Assembly (NCBI RefSeq): GCF_029603165.1
Contig: NZ_JAQSVC010000002.1
Span: 744,001-808,000, forward strand
Direction of reading: 5' to 3'
Origin: Galbibacter pacificus
GTDB taxonomy: Bacteria; Bacteroidota; Bacteroidia; Flavobacteriales; Flavobacteriaceae
DNA: 64,000 bases
The notes beneath the pieces were generated by a model that saw nothing but the letters and a program-made list of their open reading frames with translations, had not been told where the DNA came from and searched no databases. Shown here piece by piece: positions 61,601 to 64,000 of the stretch. Within the stretch, counting starts at the first letter, position 1. Each line of letters opens with the position of its first letter. The position numbers and the translations under genes were made by a program.

Positions 61601-62503
61601 TTAGCGTAGGTCAAACTCAGTAGAACCCAGTTCTTTTAAATTCTGGTCGTACACTACAACGCTATATTTTCCTTCAACAAAATCTTCCCCTTCTTTATTG
61701 ATAAAATCGCATACATCCAACGTAGTATTTTCATAATAAAAGCTGGAAGCCTTGCTATAAGTCACACTTACAGACTCGGTAGTTTCATCGCCTTCTTTGG
61801 CGGCTACGGCACGTTCTCCCATTATAGTCCCTTGAGGGTCTGTTACCTGGATATAAAACTGCTTAGCACCTGGCTTTGTAATTTTATTGGCACCTACGGT
61901 ATAGCATATTTTAAGTTTATCTGCCCTTCTGTTGTTTTTTACCGAAACAATTTTACCGCTATTACGCTCTTTTACGGCTTCAGCAGAAAATTTTGAAAGC
62001 CCTAAAGCAGCTCCGGTTTCTACAACCTTGGCCAATTGTGTGTTTTGCATAATTAAAGAATCTGCAAACATGGACTGCTCTTGTAAAGCAACTTTCGTGC
62101 TGTCTCTTTGCATGGCCAACATGGTATTTGACGTTCTAAGCGAATCGTTTTGGGCAAGCAAATATTCGCGTTCTTTGGTAAGTTGCTGTACCTGCCTTCT
62201 ATAACGGGAAAGCGAGCTTATATCGGCTTTCATTTGTTTTACAGAGTCTATATAGGTAGCAATTTTATTACGTGCTTCTACCAATTCGGCATTTGCCGAT
62301 TCACTTTCTGAAATAGCCCTGTCGTAATCCGACTTTAAGTTATTAAGGTCATCTATCACGAGGTTTTTCTCTTTATTAAGCTTCTGTGTTGTTTCTTTCT
62401 TATTGTTATACAGGCTAACTGTATAAATAAGGGTACCGATTAAAGCGGCAGCTAGCAAACCTGCTATAACTTTTAAACCATTATTGTTCTTTGTTTCTGT
62501 CAT
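61601..62503 (-). CDS. Membrane-anchored coiled-coil protein of unknown function
   Basis: A 300-residue protein with one N-terminal TM segment (about 9-30, LKVIAGLLAAALIGTLIYTV), a long heptad-rich coiled coil (about 33-155: KKETTQKLNKEKNLVIDDLNN and further) and a C-terminal mostly beta domain (about 190-300: DKLKICYTVGANKITK, KQFYIQVTDPQG). Similar proteins are widespread in flavobacteria without a known function. It is monocistronic, with its own terminator, and divergent from hutG. The coiled coil is probably periplasmic. Confidence 0.7.
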   Translation of the reverse strand: MTETKNNNGLKVIAGLLAAALIGTLIYTVSLYNNKKETTQKLNKEKNLVIDDLNNLKSDYDRAISESESANAELVEARNKIATYIDSVKQMKADISSLSRYRRQVQQLTKEREYLLAQNDSLRTSNTMLAMQRDSTKVALQEQSMFADSLIMQNTQLAKVVETGAALGLSKFSAEAVKERNSGKIVSVKNNRRADKLKICYTVGANKITKPGAKQFYIQVTDPQGTIMGERAVAAKEGDETTESVSVTYSKASSFYYENTTLDVCDFINKEGEDFVEGKYSVVVYDQNLKELGSTEFDLR

Positions 62504-62634
62504 AAGTTTGTTTTTTTTAAAATTTGGTTCAGCAATTTAATCAATCTTTTTTAAATTGCTTTACGAATATATATACGCATAAAAAAAAGATTTAGATTAT
62601 TTACATTCTTTTAATTGTACCTTAACATTATCTT

Positions 62635-63651
62635 ATGGCATCTAATTTGGTTGTATACGACCTAAAAAAAATAACTACTTTAATTGCTCCCAGAAAGGGA
62701 GAGCAAAAGCTGGGGGAACACATTGAACTGCTTCATGTAAACGATACTTTGGAGACACAGCTTAGCAGTTCTGATGCTAAGTATGTATTACTGGGAATAC
62801 CCGAAGATATTGGCGTTTCCGCAAATTTAGGCAAGACCGGTACCCGAAATGCATGGAATACTGCCCTGCCCTTTATTTTAAACATACAGCATAACAGCCA
62901 CACAAAAGGAAACAAAATACTTTTACTTGGACATCTTGATTTTTCTGGGGAACTTGAATATATAGATTCCTTGAGCGGTGAAGAAAAAATAGAAGAAGCC
63001 AGAAAGATTACCGAAAGCATAGACAAAGAGGTGGCCGACCTTATATATAAAATAACAGCCAGTGGCAAAAAGGCCATTGTTGTTGGCGGTGGCCATAATA
63101 ATGCCTACGGATTGCTAAAAGGCACCTCGCTCGCAACGGGAAGTGCAGTTAACTGCCTGAACGTAGATGCGCATACCGATTTTAGAAAACGGGAAGGAAG
63201 GCATAGCGGGAACGGGTTTTCGTATGCTTTCCACGAAGGTTTTTTAAACAATTACTATATTTTTGGAATACATGAAAATTATACATCAAAAAAAATATTC
63301 AAGGCCATTGAAAAGAAAAAAAAGATCAAGTACAGTACTTTTGAAGACCTTTTTATAAGAAGGGACAAAGGTTTTGATTTTGAACTCAATGAGGCCATAG
63401 ACTTTATAAAAACCGAAAAATACGGCCTGGAAATCGATATGGACTCTATCGAAGGGATGCCCAGCAGCGCCAGGACAAGTTCTGGTTTATCATTAAATAT
63501 GGTGCGGGAGATTGTTTTTAAAGGTAAAAAAAGTAAAAACAATGCCTACATACATATTTGTGAAGCGGCACCCAATACAAAAAACAATACCGAAATAACC
63601 CAAGTGGGCAAGGCCATTGCGTATTTGGTATCCGATTATATAAGAAAATAA
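62635..63651 (+). CDS. hutG: Arginase-family hydrolase, probable formimidoylglutamase
   Basis: Predicted to hydrolyse N-formimino-L-glutamate to glutamate and formamide. The ureohydrolase metal-site blocks are present: VGGGHNNAYG, NVDAHTDFR and EIDMDSIEG. Length 338. hutI nearby on the same strand makes the histidine pathway the best assignment; arginase or agmatinase are alternatives with slightly different motifs. It overlaps nothing and abuts the following GNAT gene (stop TAA directly followed by ATG). Confidence 0.85.
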   Translation: MASNLVVYDLKKITTLIAPRKGEQKLGEHIELLHVNDTLETQLSSSDAKYVLLGIPEDIGVSANLGKTGTRNAWNTALPFILNIQHNSHTKGNKILLLGHLDFSGELEYIDSLSGEEKIEEARKITESIDKEVADLIYKITASGKKAIVVGGGHNNAYGLLKGTSLATGSAVNCLNVDAHTDFRKREGRHSGNGFSYAFHEGFLNNYYIFGIHENYTSKKIFKAIEKKKKIKYSTFEDLFIRRDKGFDFELNEAIDFIKTEKYGLEIDMDSIEGMPSSARTSSGLSLNMVREIVFKGKKSKNNAYIHICEAAPNTKNNTEITQVGKAIAYLVSDYIRK

Positions 63652-64000
63652 ATGAACGTTGAAATAATTCCCTTCCGGCAGGAATATGCTATTGATTTTA
63701 AAAACCTGAACATAGAATGGCTTGAAAGGTTTTTTGTTGTAGAACCCCATGACCACGATGTACTGCTTCATTGCAAGGAAAACATTATAGACAAGGGCGG
63801 GGCCATATTTTTTGCGAGACTCAACAATGTCATTGTTGGCTGTTTTGCCCTTATGAAAATAGAAAGTGGGGTATTCGAGCTTACCAAAATGGCAGTTTCT
63901 CCCAACTACCGCGGCCATAAAATTGGTCAGAAATTATTACAGTTTTGCATAAGCCATGCAAAAGAACAAACGTTTAAAAAAGTTGTCCTGTACTCCAGCA
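63652..64000 (+). CDS. GNAT-family N-acetyltransferase, 3' end cut by window
   Basis: The ATG at 63652 immediately follows the hutG stop, implying translational coupling. The 116 codons present contain the GNAT core: AIFFARLNNVIVGCFALM (strands 2-4), FELTKMAVSPNYRGHKIGQKLL (in parts), with the acetyl-CoA pyrophosphate loop as RGHKIG in place of the usual R/QxxGxG/A, then the start of strand 5 (KKVVLYSS). The substrate is unknown. The gene runs off the window edge. Confidence 0.85.
   Translation, partial: MNVEIIPFRQEYAIDFKNLNIEWLERFFVVEPHDHDVLLHCKENIIDKGGAIFFARLNNVIVGCFALMKIESGVFELTKMAVSPNYRGHKIGQKLLQFCISHAKEQTFKKVVLYSS

Noticed and set aside
1-64000. tRNA, rRNA, insertion sequences, prophage
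   Set aside because: No cloverleaf, rRNA segment, transposase or integrase was recognised by reading; a tRNAscan/Infernal run would settle the RNA question.

Overview
This window is chromosomal DNA of a Bacteroidota bacterium, most likely a (marine) member of the Flavobacteriaceae. The evidence is two SusC/SusD pairs, a hybrid two-component regulator, SCC/SSC-type lipoproteins, almost no Shine-Dalgarno sequences, promoter -7 boxes of the TAnnTTTG type, AT-rich intergenic DNA and an Hc1-type histone-like gene. The genus cannot be named from sequence alone. No rRNA, tRNA, transposase, phage gene or CRISPR array was seen.

Positions 1-23.6 kb hold a glucurono(arabino)xylan utilisation locus. A plus-strand operon has SusC (5'-truncated by the window), SusD, a GH115 alpha-glucuronidase, a GH43 lipoprotein and a SGNH acetylesterase. 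It converges on a minus-strand hybrid two-component regulator (HTCS). Beyond the HTCS lie two GH43 enzymes, a GH10 xylanase, a GPH-type sugar symporter and a third minus-strand GH43. Acetylated, glucuronylated xylan would be bound and trimmed at the surface and in the periplasm. Oligomers would then be imported by the symporter and finished by the signal-less GH43.

At 23.8-30.8 kb there is a small histone-like gene and a SusC-SusD-phosphatase operon. Its enzyme joins a GDPD/PI-PLC-like domain to an alkaline phosphatase, which suggests scavenging of organic phosphate esters. Between 31 and 40.4 kb are a DUF808 membrane protein, ApbE, a very large metallophosphoesterase / kinase-like / Omp85-barrel fusion, an HD domain fused to a Pycsar-effector-like (DUF5706) membrane domain, and a convergent GAF-containing protein of unknown role.

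At 40.5-43.6 kb there is a compact three-gene operon: GH20-like, DUF5009 acyltransferase-like and ThuA-like. At 43.9-55.5 kb there is a complete non-phosphorylative L-fucose pathway in one tightly packed operon with GH95 and GH29 fucosidases. An AraC regulator precedes it, and a GH88 unsaturated-uronyl hydrolase is divergent from that regulator. A phased 21-bp T-tract array separates the regulator from the GH88 gene.

From 55.6 kb to the end the genes are mostly housekeeping: a DCC-family protein, pta-ackA, hutI, gluconokinase, a coiled-coil membrane protein, hutG and a truncated GNAT acetyltransferase. Intergenic DNA also holds notable elements: C-rich degenerate repeats (10.99-11.4 kb), a LacI-type operator at the HTCS start, large inverted repeats, and a plus-strand terminator with no annotated gene before it.
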